Origin: Polyangia bacterium | GTDB taxonomy: Bacteria; Myxococcota_A; Polyangia; Nannocystales; Nannocystaceae | Direction of reading: 5' to 3' | Assembly (NCBI GenBank): GCA_030429545.1 | Contig: JAUIFF010000012.1 | Location: 186,001 to 250,000 of the forward strand | DNA: 64,000 nt | Shown: one piece after another, positions 9,467 to 19,616 of the stretch | How positions within the stretch are numbered: the stretch's first letter is position 1 | Layout: each line of letters starts with the position of its first letter | Program-made: the position numbers and the translations under genes | Notes under the pieces: model-generated | The model's database searches: none | Told to the model about the DNA's origin: nothing | The model's input: only the letters and a program-made list of their open reading frames with translations

Positions 9467-9681
9467 TGGCGAGAGCCTGGGACATATCCGCACATTGGGC
9501 AAGTTCTGCTCGCCTGCTCGTGCATCCAGCGACAGCGCCGACAGGCTGTTACCGGTCTGGGCTCCGCAACGGGTTGTGCCGTTGTTGGCTGCTCACACCA
9601 TTGTGCGACGCCAAAGTGGACAAATAGCTCGCGTTGGTCACGAGCTGATTTTGACCTGCGAGCCGCCATGTCCACGAGCAT
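9463..9681 (-). CDS. Small zinc-ribbon protein
   Basis: 72 residues with 'CRRCRW' and 'CPMCGY' separated by 11 residues, a four-Cys zinc-binding ribbon at the C-terminus. ATG at 9681 or 9669. Its stop overlaps the start of the DUF1257-like gene by four bases (ATGA), indicating translational coupling. Function unknown. Confidence 0.6.
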   Translation of the reverse strand: MLVDMAARRSKSARDQRELFVHFGVAQWCEQPTTAQPVAEPRPVTACRRCRWMHEQASRTCPMCGYVPGSRQ

Positions 9682-9961
9682 ACCAGAGGTTGGTCATCGA
9701 CCTAGGAAGCCGCGCATTTTCTCGGTTCCCCCGGCGCAATCACCTGGTGTGGCACCCGTACTCAGGGTGATGTGCACGGCCTAGACAACCAACGTTTTTT
9801 GGGACCAACGTGGCACATCGGGACACAACAACATGTCTTTATGTTCATATTCAAGAAATCTCAGACGCACCGGTTGCCGGCACCGGTCGCCGCGCATGAA
9901 AAACCCTCGCCTTACATGTACAAGTAAACATGACTATTTAGACACCTAAAATCATCTAACT
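9682..9961. other. Intergenic region, no gene seen
   Basis: 280 bp, more A/T-rich than its surroundings toward 9830-9960, between divergent genes. It presumably holds both promoters. No convincing -35/-10 pair was identified by eye. Confidence 0.4.
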
Positions 9962-10768
9962 GTGGACGTTGACAGGAAGTCAGTCGGACGACACCATCGA
10001 AAGGTGGGCTTGGGAACACCGCGGATCTTGATCGTCGAGGACGACCCGGACCTCCGTGCCGTGATCGACTCGGTGTTCTCCATGCAAAACTACGACGTCG
10101 TCAGTACGCCCAACGGGCTGGAGGCGCTGCGCGAAGCCCTCAAGACCCCACCCGACCTCGTCATCTCCGACGTCGTCATGCCCGAGATGGATGGTTGGAC
10201 GTTGGTCAAGCAATTTCGCAGCCACGCCCATCTCGCGTTTGTCCCGTTTATTTTCCTCACCGTGTTGAGCACCGCCGAAGATCGGGTTCGGGGATTTCGC
10301 TTGGGTGCCGACGATTACCTGCCCAAGCCGTTTCACTTTGAGGAACTCGAGTATCGCGTGCGTGGGGCCCTGCGCCGGAGCCAGCGGCTACCCACCTCGA
10401 TGCGCGACGCTGGGGAGGACGAAGCAACCTGTCTCAAGGGCACGCTCGACCAGGTCGGGCTGCCATCGATGCTGGCGTTTTTGGAGCTCGAACGCAAAAC
10501 CGGCCTGCTCGAAGTCCTGCCTGCCCACCAACCGACCACGGCAACTATCTACTTTAGCGACGGACGCATCGTCCACGCCGTGATGGGTGACAACGACGAA
10601 ATCTTTGGTACCGAGGCGGTCTACGCAGCCCTCACCTGGAGTGCGGGCCAGTTTGCGTTTGAGGCCTGCGAAGTCAATGTACAGACAACCATCTCAGCGA
10701 CCACCACCCACCTGCTGATGGAGAGTGCCCGTCGGATCGACGAAGAAGACTGGGCCAAAATCGGCTAG
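9962..10768 (+). CDS. Response regulator with C-terminal DUF4388/PATAN-like domain
   Basis: 268 residues from a GTG at 9962; a second in-frame GTG at 10004 is equally possible because the receiver starts only at residue 20 ('PRILIVEDDPDLR'). Receiver residues are complete: acidic pair D27/D28, phospho-acceptor D70 in 'VISDVVMPEMDGW', T100 and K122 ('DDYLPKPF'). From about residue 150, 'LKGTLDQVGLPSMLAFLELERKTGLLEV' and 'IYFSDGRIVHAV' match the DUF4388 output domain common in myxobacterial regulators. No DNA-binding domain, so the output is probably protein-protein. It ends 10 bp from the convergent kinase-cyclase gene. Confidence 0.88.
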   Translation: MDVDRKSVGRHHRKVGLGTPRILIVEDDPDLRAVIDSVFSMQNYDVVSTPNGLEALREALKTPPDLVISDVVMPEMDGWTLVKQFRSHAHLAFVPFIFLTVLSTAEDRVRGFRLGADDYLPKPFHFEELEYRVRGALRRSQRLPTSMRDAGEDEATCLKGTLDQVGLPSMLAFLELERKTGLLEVLPAHQPTTATIYFSDGRIVHAVMGDNDEIFGTEAVYAALTWSAGQFAFEACEVNVQTTISATTTHLLMESARRIDEEDWAKIG

Positions 10769-10777
10769 CCGCCTACC

Positions 10778-13700
10778 CTACTTGTGCTGGAGCTTGCGGA
10801 CACCAGTCCAGTCTGCGCCGAGCCGTACGCCGCGCAACTCGTGGCAACGCTCCATAAATGAACGAATCACCTGGTCGTCGGGCATCTGCTCACGGCACTC
10901 GCCAAACAGGGTGAGCGCGTCGTCAAACTCGCGCCGGTAAAAGTGGTGGGTCGCCGTCTCAAACCGTGGGGCCAGCGACAGCTTGACCTCGCGCTCATCC
11001 GGTGTCGCCGCGTCGTAGACCTCATACAGGGTGACGGGTTTGGTCTGGCCGACGACCTGGACGAGGTCGACGAGGCGAATACAAAACTCGTCGGGGTTGC
11101 GAAACGAGTTGTATGTATGCTCACTGATTAACAGCGGCACCGAATACGAACGGGTCAGCGACTCGATCCGGCTGGCGAGGTTGACCGGGTCGCCGATCAC
11201 ACCGCATTTGAGACGGTTGTAGCCGCCAATGGTGCCCATCGTCAGGTGGCCGGTGTTGATGCCAATGCCCATGCCAATGCGCTTTTCACCCTCGCGCTCG
11301 CGTTCCTCGTTGAACCGCCGCAACCCGCGAAGCATCGCCACCGCTGCCCGCACGGCAGCATCCCCAGAGCCGTTGCCACTGCCGTCGTCGGCCTCGTCGG
11401 CCGGGGTATCAAACAGCGCCATAATGGCGTCGCCAATGTAGCTATCAATAAAGCCGCCATTGCGTAGGATCGCCGGCTCCATATGGCTGAGGTAGGTGTT
11501 GATAAACCGGATCGACTGCTCCGGAGTCATCTGCTCGACCAGGGTTGTAAACCCGCGGATATCGCTAAACAGAACGGTCAACACCTTCTGTGTATAGTCA
11601 CCGAGTTCGACATCGGTAATGCTCTCGCGCCCGAGGCTCTTGATAAACTCGTGGGGAACAAACCGGCGGTGGGCGTCGGTCAGCGCCACCTGTTGGGTCA
11701 GTGAGTCCTGCAGGTTGCGATACAGCCGGGCGTTCTCGATCGAAATTGCCGCCTGGCTCGACAACACCCGCAAGACCTCGATCCGCTGGGGAGTGAAGGC
11801 CCCGCTGGTGAGGTTGTTTTCGAGGTAGAGCACCCCGGTGAGCTTGCCCTGGTGGAGAATCGGGGTGCACAAAACCGACTTGAGCTTGCGCCCCGAAACA
11901 AACGGGTCGAGCGAAAAGTCGCCCTTGGTCGCCGCGTCGTCGAGCACCACGTCACTGCGTGTACGTGCAACATACTTGACGATCGAAGCCGGCAACAGAG
12001 CGCTGCGCTCAACCGGTGTCGACTGCAAAACTTCGACGGATTCTGGGTCGACCGACCCCTCGGCTTCGATCAGCAAGCGATCGTCGTCGGCGAGGATCAA
12101 AAACCCGCGCCGGGCCCCGGCATTTTCCATGGAGATCCGAATCAAGTTGCGCAGCAAACGGTCGAGACGGATCTCGGAGCTAATCGCCAAGGAGCCCTGA
12201 ATGACGGTGCCGAGGTCGAGGGTTCGCATCGCCCCCGAGCCGGTGTGGGTACCGGTCTCCTCCTCAATGGTGCCCGGCTGGATCTGCCCGAGGTACTCGC
12301 GAAACTCGGTTGCCAGCTGGGAGACCTTGGCCTCGGCGCCCCAACGGCGGTAGGCCTCTCGGGCTGCCATTAATGTTGTAGAAGCAACCAGTTCTTCGCC
12401 GCGCGAGAGGTGGCAACGTGCGGTCCGCTCGAGGGCAATCGCCTCGATATGCATGGCCCCGGCCTCGCGTGCGAGCTGGGTCGCGTGGCTATAGGCCGAC
12501 AGGGCATCGCCCTCGCGCCCCTGAATGAGCGCGAGCTCGCCAGCCAACAGCCGCGCCCGAGCAGCGAACGTCGAGGGGCAACGGCCGGCCCAACTCTCGA
12601 GTTTGTTGAGGCAGCGAACGACCTTGCGGACCAGTTTGCGGCGGTCCTTGCCGGCTGCCGCCTCCGGCTGTCGAGCGGCCGCCACCATGCCCTCGTAAAA
12701 GTAAAACTCGGACAGGGTCGGGTTGGCAAACGCAGCTTCGAGGCGGGGCTCAACCTCGCGTAGGGCCCGGTGGGCATCCTCGAACGAACCCGCCAGGTAG
12801 CAGCGCATCGCCCGATAGAGGTAGTAATAGTGCGAAGTCGCCGGGGTGTCGCGGTCGTTGAGTTCCTCGACAAATGCGTCTTCGCTAAAGTCGTCGCTAC
12901 CCAACGACACCAGGGCGTCGGTCTGGCGCCTCAGGGCCATACAGGTACGGGCCACCACCATCATGGTCTGCAGCCGGTCGATGTCGCCAACCCGCCGGGC
13001 AAACGGAATCATGCTCACCGGGAACGCCTGGGCCTCGTCGAGTGGCACACCCTCGAGCAGCAAGAACACGGCGATCACAACCCCGTTGTAGCCGGCGTAC
13101 ACGAGGTCCCCGGCCTGGACACCCGATTGGTACCCACGCCGCAAAATGGCCCGCGCCTCGGGCAACGGACGGACCCATGGAAAAATGAAGGCGCCGGCGA
13201 TCATGTCGAGTTTGGCCGCCAGCCACGAGTTGGAAAACCGCTCGTTGAGGGTCAGTGCGAGCTCGCCAAACTCTTTCGCTGTTGCATATGCACCCAAAGC
13301 TCCGCTCAACACCATCCCGCAGCCGGCAAACCCGTAGGCCGCGACGTCGCTGAGACCCTTGCGCAACGAGATGTTGGCGATCCGCATCATCACGATCGAC
13401 AGCAGTCCGGTGTCGACAAAGTAGGTCGAGGGCGCCATCGAAATCAGCAACTGCAGGGCCACCCGCATCTTCGGGTCGCGCAGCTCTGGGAGCTCGAGAA
13501 GCGCGAGGGGTTTGCGCCCCCGCAGCCCCCACTGCACCCGGGCAAACTCCCGCAAGACAGCCGCTGTCGTGCCCTTGACCGGCAAGCTGGCATCGAACAA
13601 CCGCAGTCCCGCCCGCGCCGTGGCAACCGCACCAACGTGGTCGCCCTGGTTGGCATCGAGCACCACCTTGAGCACATGAATCTCGCCCTTTTCAACCTCC

Positions 13701-16147
13701 GAGCGCGTGTTGGCCAACAGCGGCGTAAACAGGCGCACGGCCTCGTCGACCCGGCCACTCAAGAACTCGGCTTCGAGCCGCTCGCGATAAAGGGCAAAGG
13801 TCAGCTCGTAGCACGACGTCCACGCGTCCTCGGGCAGCAACTCAATCCCGCCACGTAGGTAGGAAACGGCCGAATCGTAGGCAGTCGACTGTTTGGCCCG
13901 GCGCCCGGCGAGTAGGTTGAGCTCGGCCAACCGCAGGCGCTCGACCGGGTCGGTCAGCAACATCATGCCGATGTTGAGGTGCCCGGTAATTGTAAATACA
14001 GCTTCTGCGAGGCCGTCGCTGGTGGTGCTGTCGAGCAGCAAACGACCGATCCTCAAGTGGGTGGCCCGGCGCATCTGTGTCGAAACATATGCATATGCAG
14101 CTTGCTGAATACGGTCGTGGGGAAACTGGTACTCGGCGTCGCGCTCGCGGTAGCGGTAGGCGTCGCCGATTGGCCGGATCAACCGCTTTTCGACGGCTTC
14201 CCACAGGGCGTCGGCGGTTTCTTCGACAGATTTCTCGAGCACGATCGACAGCAGCCCGAGGTCAAACCGGTTGCCGACGCAGGCTGCGAGTTTGAGGGCT
14301 TCGCGGGCTGCTGGCGAAAGCTCCTCGATCTTGCTGGCCATCAACTCGACGACGTTGTCGGTCAGGCCCGCCTCATCGACCTCGTCCTCATCCCAGGTCC
14401 AGGCGCCACGGCCCGTGTCAAATCGGATAAGCCCCTGTTCGTGGAGCGACTTGATAAACACACCCACAAAAAATGGGTTGCCGCCGGTTTTGATCTGCAC
14501 CATTCGTGCGAGCCGCCGCGGCTCTTCGATCGCCGGCACCAGGGCATCGCGCACCAGAGATGTTGTATGGTCAAGATTGAGGGGCGTGAGTGCGACCTGG
14601 GTAACCCGCTTGTCGGAGGCCTCGATCTCACCGAGGATTTGCCGCAAGGGATGCTCAGGCCCGACTTCGCCATCGCGGAACGCTCCGAGTACGAGCAGGT
14701 GCGAGGTCTCGGAGTCGACCATCAACATCTCTAAAACCTTGAGGGTGCCGACGTCACTCCACTGCAGGTCGTCGAGAAAAATGATCAGCGGGTGCTGGGG
14801 CTGGGCGACGGCGTGAACGAGGCTGCGGACGGCATTGCGAAACCGGTTGGCAGACTCGGTTGGCGGCATTCGGGGCATCGGCGGTTGCGGGCCCAAAATC
14901 AGTTCAAACTCGGGCAGCATGTCGACCGCGACCCGGGCGTTGGCACCAAGGGCCTCGGAAAGCTGGGTTTTCCAGTAGGCCAGCGCCTCGTCCGACTCGG
15001 TCAGGATTTGGCGTACAAGCTCGGCAAATGCCTGGACCAACGAGGCATAGGGACGCTCGCCCGCGAGTTGGTCGAACTTGCCCGCAATAAACCTGGCCGA
15101 AAGTTCTACTGCTGGTCGATGGATCTCATGGATCACCGCCGACTTACCAATACCGGAGGGACCTGACACGAGCACGACCTCGGCACTGCCCCGCCCGACC
15201 CGATCGATCGAATCGAGCAGGGTCGAGACCGAGTCCTCACGTCCGTACAGGGTGCCCGGAACCTGAAACCTCTCGGACACGTCCTGAAGACCAGGTTTGA
15301 AATCTTCGATCCGCCCGCGCGCCAGCCATTGGCTCTGACAGCGTTCAATGTCTCCACGCAACCCGCGGGTACTCTGGTAGCGCCCCTCGGCTGTCTTTGA
15401 GAGCAGCTTGAGGACGATCTTGGAAAGTGCCTCGGGCACGGTTGGCACCAACTCGCGGGGCGGACGGGGCCGACGGGCGATGTGGCAAAACACCAACTCT
15501 AGTGCTGTGTTGGCAATAAACGGACGCTGTCCGGTGAGTAACTCGAAAAACGTGACGCCGAGCGAGTAGTAGTCGCTGCGGTAATCGATCGACCGATTCA
15601 TGCGCCCGGTTTGCTCGGGCGACATGTACTGCAACGTCCCCTCAATGGTGTCGGGGTTAGCGACCGCCTGGAGCTCCTCACTCAACTGCGAAGCGCTACT
15701 AAAGTCGGCCAAAACAACGCGTTCGGTCTCCGGGTCGACAATGATGTTTTCGGGTTTGATGTCGCGGTGTATGACCCCCGCGGCATGGACCGAGGACAGG
15801 GCATTGACCAACGCCAGGGCAAACTTGAGAAACGTTGTGACATCGAGGGGACGGGCCTCACCGACAAACTCCCGCAGCGAGATGCCGCCGAAGTCGTCGA
15901 GCACAAGCACTGCCCGCTGCCCGGCGCGGACAAAGTCGAGGGCTCGAATAACCCCCGGGTCTTTGATTCGCATCAGCAGGTCGTACTCGCGTTGCAACCG
16001 GCTGACATCGCGACGCGAGGGCGCAGCGTCGCGAAGAAGTTTCAAAACAACCGGACGATGATCCGACAGGCGAACACCGCGATACACAACGACCCGAAGG
16101 CCCTCGTGGATCACTTTGCGAAGTTCATAGCCGGGAATCGGCGTCAT
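10778..16147 (-). CDS. Ser/Thr protein kinase - AAA ATPase - TPR - GAF - adenylate cyclase fusion
   Basis: 1789 residues. Residues 1-270: protein kinase with K36, E54, HRD at 127-129, N134, but 'ADFSSA' at 147-152 replaces DFG by DFS. Residues about 290-600: AAA_16-type ATPase with Walker A 'GPSGIGKS' near 328 and 'IIFLDDLQWSD' as Walker B. Residues about 700-1290: helical repeats. Residues about 1320-1475: GAF domain ('SVLCTPILHQGKLTGVLYLE'). Residues about 1510-1715: class III cyclase with both metal Asp ('FSDIRGFTTL', 'YIGDAIMALFD') and 'RLKCGVIGDPVNLASRI', where Lys and Asp/Asn-Arg suggest ATP as substrate. This is a one-protein signalling integrator of the type known from myxobacteria and cyanobacteria. 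It is convergent with the response regulator gene. Ligand and targets are unknown. Confidence 0.92.
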   Translation of the reverse strand: MTPIPGYELRKVIHEGLRVVVYRGVRLSDHRPVVLKLLRDAAPSRRDVSRLQREYDLLMRIKDPGVIRALDFVRAGQRAVLVLDDFGGISLREFVGEARPLDVTTFLKFALALVNALSSVHAAGVIHRDIKPENIIVDPETERVVLADFSSASQLSEELQAVANPDTIEGTLQYMSPEQTGRMNRSIDYRSDYYSLGVTFFELLTGQRPFIANTALELVFCHIARRPRPPRELVPTVPEALSKIVLKLLSKTAEGRYQSTRGLRGDIERCQSQWLARGRIEDFKPGLQDVSERFQVPGTLYGREDSVSTLLDSIDRVGRGSAEVVLVSGPSGIGKSAVIHEIHRPAVELSARFIAGKFDQLAGERPYASLVQAFAELVRQILTESDEALAYWKTQLSEALGANARVAVDMLPEFELILGPQPPMPRMPPTESANRFRNAVRSLVHAVAQPQHPLIIFLDDLQWSDVGTLKVLEMLMVDSETSHLLVLGAFRDGEVGPEHPLRQILGEIEASDKRVTQVALTPLNLDHTTSLVRDALVPAIEEPRRLARMVQIKTGGNPFFVGVFIKSLHEQGLIRFDTGRGAWTWDEDEVDEAGLTDNVVELMASKIEELSPAAREALKLAACVGNRFDLGLLSIVLEKSVEETADALWEAVEKRLIRPIGDAYRYRERDAEYQFPHDRIQQAAYAYVSTQMRRATHLRIGRLLLDSTTSDGLAEAVFTITGHLNIGMMLLTDPVERLRLAELNLLAGRRAKQSTAYDSAVSYLRGGIELLPEDAWTSCYELTFALYRERLEAEFLSGRVDEAVRLFTPLLANTRSEVEKGEIHVLKVVLDANQGDHVGAVATARAGLRLFDASLPVKGTTAAVLREFARVQWGLRGRKPLALLELPELRDPKMRVALQLLISMAPSTYFVDTGLLSIVMMRIANISLRKGLSDVAAYGFAGCGMVLSGALGAYATAKEFGELALTLNERFSNSWLAAKLDMIAGAFIFPWVRPLPEARAILRRGYQSGVQAGDLVYAGYNGVVIAVFLLLEGVPLDEAQAFPVSMIPFARRVGDIDRLQTMMVVARTCMALRRQTDALVSLGSDDFSEDAFVEELNDRDTPATSHYYYLYRAMRCYLAGSFEDAHRALREVEPRLEAAFANPTLSEFYFYEGMVAAARQPEAAAGKDRRKLVRKVVRCLNKLESWAGRCPSTFAARARLLAGELALIQGREGDALSAYSHATQLAREAGAMHIEAIALERTARCHLSRGEELVASTTLMAAREAYRRWGAEAKVSQLATEFREYLGQIQPGTIEEETGTHTGSGAMRTLDLGTVIQGSLAISSEIRLDRLLRNLIRISMENAGARRGFLILADDDRLLIEAEGSVDPESVEVLQSTPVERSALLPASIVKYVARTRSDVVLDDAATKGDFSLDPFVSGRKLKSVLCTPILHQGKLTGVLYLENNLTSGAFTPQRIEVLRVLSSQAAISIENARLYRNLQDSLTQQVALTDAHRRFVPHEFIKSLGRESITDVELGDYTQKVLTVLFSDIRGFTTLVEQMTPEQSIRFINTYLSHMEPAILRNGGFIDSYIGDAIMALFDTPADEADDGSGNGSGDAAVRAAVAMLRGLRRFNEEREREGEKRIGMGIGINTGHLTMGTIGGYNRLKCGVIGDPVNLASRIESLTRSYSVPLLISEHTYNSFRNPDEFCIRLVDLVQVVGQTKPVTLYEVYDAATPDEREVKLSLAPRFETATHHFYRREFDDALTLFGECREQMPDDQVIRSFMERCHELRGVRLGADWTGVRKLQHK

Positions 16148-16490
16148 GCGAGCACAACCTTATCGACCGGCGCCCGCGTGGGCCACCTTCGCCGCAGCAT
16201 ACCCAAGACTGTCGTCAGGTATGCCGCATGAGTCTAACCGCCTGCACCAGATGACTCCACAAACACGGTTAACTCGTCTCGACCGTGCGCATTCTCTAGC
16301 GTGGATCACGTGGGCTTGTCCGGCTCTGAGATCCGCCCGAAAACCCTCCACAATGCTGTGAAATCAATCCAGAATTTTTCCTACTTGTGCGGCATTGCGC
16401 ACAAAGTATGTGCATTTGCAACCCCACCGTCCATGGATGCGCATGTGCGAGCACCGCATGCGGAGGGACTTGAGATAGTATGCAGTGGCT
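16148..16490. other. Intergenic region with one dispersed palindrome
   Basis: 343 bp between divergent genes. It contains TGCATTTGCA at 16411-16420 and otherwise nothing I recognise; promoters for both neighbours are expected here. Confidence 0.4.
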
Positions 16491-18041
16491 ATGAGGCGAC
16501 TGGGATTTCGCGGTATTTCCGCTGCTATACAGGGATCCCGAGCCTACAAAAACGTTGTGCTGCTGGGTTGCGTCCTTGTCTGCGGCTGTTTTGTAGACAA
16601 TCAGCATCTGCTGGCGACATCTTCTGCGGAGACGACGACTGAGGCCCCGACCACAGCCGGTACCACGACTGATGAGCCGACCTCAGACACGGGCGAAACA
16701 ACTGACGAAACCGAGGCTGGGCCGGGTTCTGAGTCGGAGTCGGACACCGCCACGATGTGCCCGGCCCGCACCGAAAACTGCCCCTGTGCCAGCCCCGATG
16801 ACCCGTGCCAGGACGACCTCATCTGCAGCGGGGAAATGTGCGTCGTCCCAGGCATCTGCGGCAATACCGTGCTCGAGAATGGCGAAAGCTGCGACGACGG
16901 CAACGCGATCGACGGCGATGGCTGCAACGCCGACTGCCAACCCTCGGGCCAGCAAATCTGGGACCACATGTTCAACGGCCCGAGTTCGCAAAGCGACCGG
17001 GCTCGGGATGTTGCCGTCGGTCCCGATGGTGCGATTTATGTCGCGGGAGAGATCACGATTGTCGGGGCTGGACGCAACGCGTGGATTCGCAAGTACACCC
17101 CGGGCGGAAGTGTTGTGTGGACCGCCACCTACAACGGTGCGGACAACCTAGACGACGCGGCCCTAGGGATTGCCGTCGATCCAAACGGTAGCGTCATTGT
17201 CGTTGGCTATACAACAACTGCCAGTGCCACGTTGGCCTGGGCCCATCGCTACCTCAGCGACGACGGAGCACCGGCATGGTCTGAAGCCATCACATTTGGT
17301 GAAGGCATCGCCAACGGCGTTGCCATCGAAACCGACGGCTCGGCCTATATCGCCGGATCGGCCCCGTCCCTGCTGATGCTGACCGGGCTCGATGCCACCG
17401 TGCGAAAGATCGATGCCACCGGCACAATCGTGTGGGAGACAGGGCTCGACGATGCCGAGGCTGGTGACGACGAGTTCCTCGACGTCCACCTCGGGCCCAC
17501 CTCGTTGATCGCATGTGGATACAACAGTTCCAACGCCGACGATGTCAAGGTTCAAGGCTTTGACCGGGTCACCGGCGATGTAGTCGAGGCCGGCGAAGAG
17601 TACGACGGAGGCGCCAGCGAACAGGGTGTCGCCTGTACGGTCACCGCCGACGGTCGCGTGCTGATCCTCGCCGATGAGCGCGAAGGTGGTAACGAAACTG
17701 CATATACACTTTTACAGTACGGCAGCGATCTCACGCTCGACAGCCAACTTCGGGTCAACATGCGACGGGCCGGCGGCATCACCCACGACGCCGACACCGA
17801 CGACGTGTTTATCGGCGGCAGTACCCTGTCGGACGGGCAGTTCTCCGACCTGTTTGTCCGCCGGGCCCCGCTCGCAGATCCCTCCAACGAACATTGGCAA
17901 TACATCTATGATGGCCCGGCCAACGGTGAGGACCACGTAAGTGCGGTCGCTCGCATGCCCGACGGCGGCCTGGCTGCAGTTGGATGGACAGCCGTGACCG
18001 ATCAGGGAACAGACATCTGGGTCGCGCGCTTCACCCCCTAG
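16491..18041 (+). CDS. Lipoprotein with Cys-rich DUF4215-type repeat and SBBP-like beta-propeller repeats
   Basis: About 516 residues from ATG 16491 (a GTG two codons upstream is also possible). A hydrophobic segment ends in 'LVCGC', a plausible lipobox. A Ser/Thr/Glu-rich linker (about 45-85) is followed by Cys pairs and 'NTVLENGESCDDGNAIDGDG', the myxobacterial Cys-rich repeat. The remaining 380 residues are repeated 'VAVGPDGAIYVAGEI', 'IAVDPNGSVIVVGYT', 'VAIETDGSAYIAGS' units, each a beta-propeller blade of the SBBP/NHL kind. It is likely a surface-attached binding protein. Monocistronic; nothing in the context indicates its ligand. Confidence 0.8.
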   Translation: MRRLGFRGISAAIQGSRAYKNVVLLGCVLVCGCFVDNQHLLATSSAETTTEAPTTAGTTTDEPTSDTGETTDETEAGPGSESESDTATMCPARTENCPCASPDDPCQDDLICSGEMCVVPGICGNTVLENGESCDDGNAIDGDGCNADCQPSGQQIWDHMFNGPSSQSDRARDVAVGPDGAIYVAGEITIVGAGRNAWIRKYTPGGSVVWTATYNGADNLDDAALGIAVDPNGSVIVVGYTTTASATLAWAHRYLSDDGAPAWSEAITFGEGIANGVAIETDGSAYIAGSAPSLLMLTGLDATVRKIDATGTIVWETGLDDAEAGDDEFLDVHLGPTSLIACGYNSSNADDVKVQGFDRVTGDVVEAGEEYDGGASEQGVACTVTADGRVLILADEREGGNETAYTLLQYGSDLTLDSQLRVNMRRAGGITHDADTDDVFIGGSTLSDGQFSDLFVRRAPLADPSNEHWQYIYDGPANGEDHVSAVARMPDGGLAAVGWTAVTDQGTDIWVARFTP

Positions 18042-18099
18042 CCCGCGACTCACTACAAGTTACCGCGACAACCGGCTTTGCCGCGTCTTCGTTGTACAG

Positions 18100-19473
18100 T
18101 CAACTATTTTTGGTGAGTGCCGGCGCAATATAGCGCTCATACCAGTTGTTGATAAACACCCCATCAGGGTCACACCCACGGCGAACAGCTTCCCACTCGT
18201 CGATCATGTGCCCATAGCCCGCGCGTGGACAGAAGTCATCGGGGACGTTTTTACTCCAATGCGGCCGCCCGCCGTGGGCCAGCACCACCGCAGTGAGCTC
18301 GGGCATAAGGGACTGCGTACCCGCCCGATCAAACTGGTTGAAGTTGAACCACATGGTTTCGCGGTCGAAGTTGGGTGCCAGCCCGAGCCGGCTTGGACCG
18401 GTAAACCGCAACTGGATTTCAAGACCCGCACTTTGCGGGTGTTTGGCCAGGATTCGCCGCACATCATGGACACAGGCAGCTGCCTGCGCGATCGGTACAG
18501 CAAACTCAAACTCGTCGTGCGGGGCGATCGGAGCCCGGGAGTTGTAGGTGAGCGCGCGGTACCAAATATCGACCTGCGAGTCTTGAAATGCCAGGTGGGT
18601 ATAGGCTGCTCCCACGCCGGCAAAAACTTGATTACTCAACCATTGTGGCATCCAGTCGTAGGGGTAGTTGGCCAGGCCAACGTGCACTGCCCCGAGCAGG
18701 TAACCTTCGAGCCACGTACGAAATCTATCGAGTAAACTCGGCCGGCGTTCGGTCCGGTTCCACGTTGTCAACGTGCCCGTGCGCAGGCGGCCAGTCCAGC
18801 GCAGATCGACGAAGTCATTTTGGTGTAGATGCATCAGAATATTGTCGATCGCGGCGTCGACCTCGACGAGCAACTTTTGGCGCTCGCAGTAGAAAAGTGG
18901 CACACAGGCGAGCGTGACCTCGGTGACCACACCAAAACAACCGAGGTTGAGAAACCCACGCTCATGGTCACTCAGCGCCCGGCTGGTGCCGGTTCCGTCG
19001 ACAATTCGCACAGTTTCAAAGGCCGACAACAGGCTCCCGCGGTAGCGCCCGCCCGACCCGTGGGTCCCGGTTGCCAACACCCCGGCGAGCGTCTGTTCCA
19101 TCCACGCGCCGATGTTGGGCAGGGCAAGCCCGTGGTAGGCGAGAATGGCCACAAGTTCGTGGAGGGCAATACCTGCTTGTACACAGACCTTACCGCTGGC
19201 GTGGTCGATCGATTTGACTTGCCGCAGGCCACCCACATCGACAATGGTGTCGCCGCGACCGGCTGTCGACTCGCGGCTAAAGCTGATGTTGTTGAAGCTG
19301 TGACGACCACCTATCGCCTTCACTTTGCCACCGCGAGCTCGCGCCGCCTGCACAGCCTCGACAACCTCAGCTTCGCTGGTTGGCTGGATGATTGCGCGTA
19401 CATCTTGGCTGAGCCAACCGTTCCAAATCGCGTGCGTCAAATGGGAGTCTTGGGTCATGTCGATGACGGCCAT
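18100..19473 (-). CDS. FAD-linked oxidase of the aldonolactone oxidase family
   Basis: 457 residues from ATG 19473 (other in-frame starts are a TTG at 19476 and ATG at 19458). An FAD_binding_4 (PCMH-type) domain shows 'VKAIGGRHSFNNIS', with His where family members attach FAD covalently (usually G-x-GHS), and 'AGVLATGTHGSG'. The C-terminal half has ALO-domain features and ends in 'PDGVFINNWYERYI', close to the 'DP.g.F.n.y' ending of L-gulonolactone, D-arabinono-lactone and alditol oxidases. It should oxidise a sugar lactone or polyol with oxygen or another acceptor. The substrate is not decided by the sequence. Divergent from the hydrolase gene at 19617. Confidence 0.85.
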   Translation of the reverse strand: MAVIDMTQDSHLTHAIWNGWLSQDVRAIIQPTSEAEVVEAVQAARARGGKVKAIGGRHSFNNISFSRESTAGRGDTIVDVGGLRQVKSIDHASGKVCVQAGIALHELVAILAYHGLALPNIGAWMEQTLAGVLATGTHGSGGRYRGSLLSAFETVRIVDGTGTSRALSDHERGFLNLGCFGVVTEVTLACVPLFYCERQKLLVEVDAAIDNILMHLHQNDFVDLRWTGRLRTGTLTTWNRTERRPSLLDRFRTWLEGYLLGAVHVGLANYPYDWMPQWLSNQVFAGVGAAYTHLAFQDSQVDIWYRALTYNSRAPIAPHDEFEFAVPIAQAAACVHDVRRILAKHPQSAGLEIQLRFTGPSRLGLAPNFDRETMWFNFNQFDRAGTQSLMPELTAVVLAHGGRPHWSKNVPDDFCPRAGYGHMIDEWEAVRRGCDPDGVFINNWYERYIAPALTKNS

Positions 19474-19616
19474 CAAACCATGGTTTTGGTCCGGCGGCTA
19501 CGCTCTCCCAATCGCTCGAAAATTGCCCCAGGAGGGCGTGGTGAGCTCCGTGACTATGCATTGACCTTGGGGACCAACCGCGAGTTTTTCCCACGGTTGT
19601 GGTACATCCCCGGGCG

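Noticed and set aside
12770-13858. Long open frame of 362 codons opposite the kinase-cyclase gene
   Set aside because: It is the antisense shadow of a G+C-rich gene; composition His/Arg/Gln/Gly rich without any family features.
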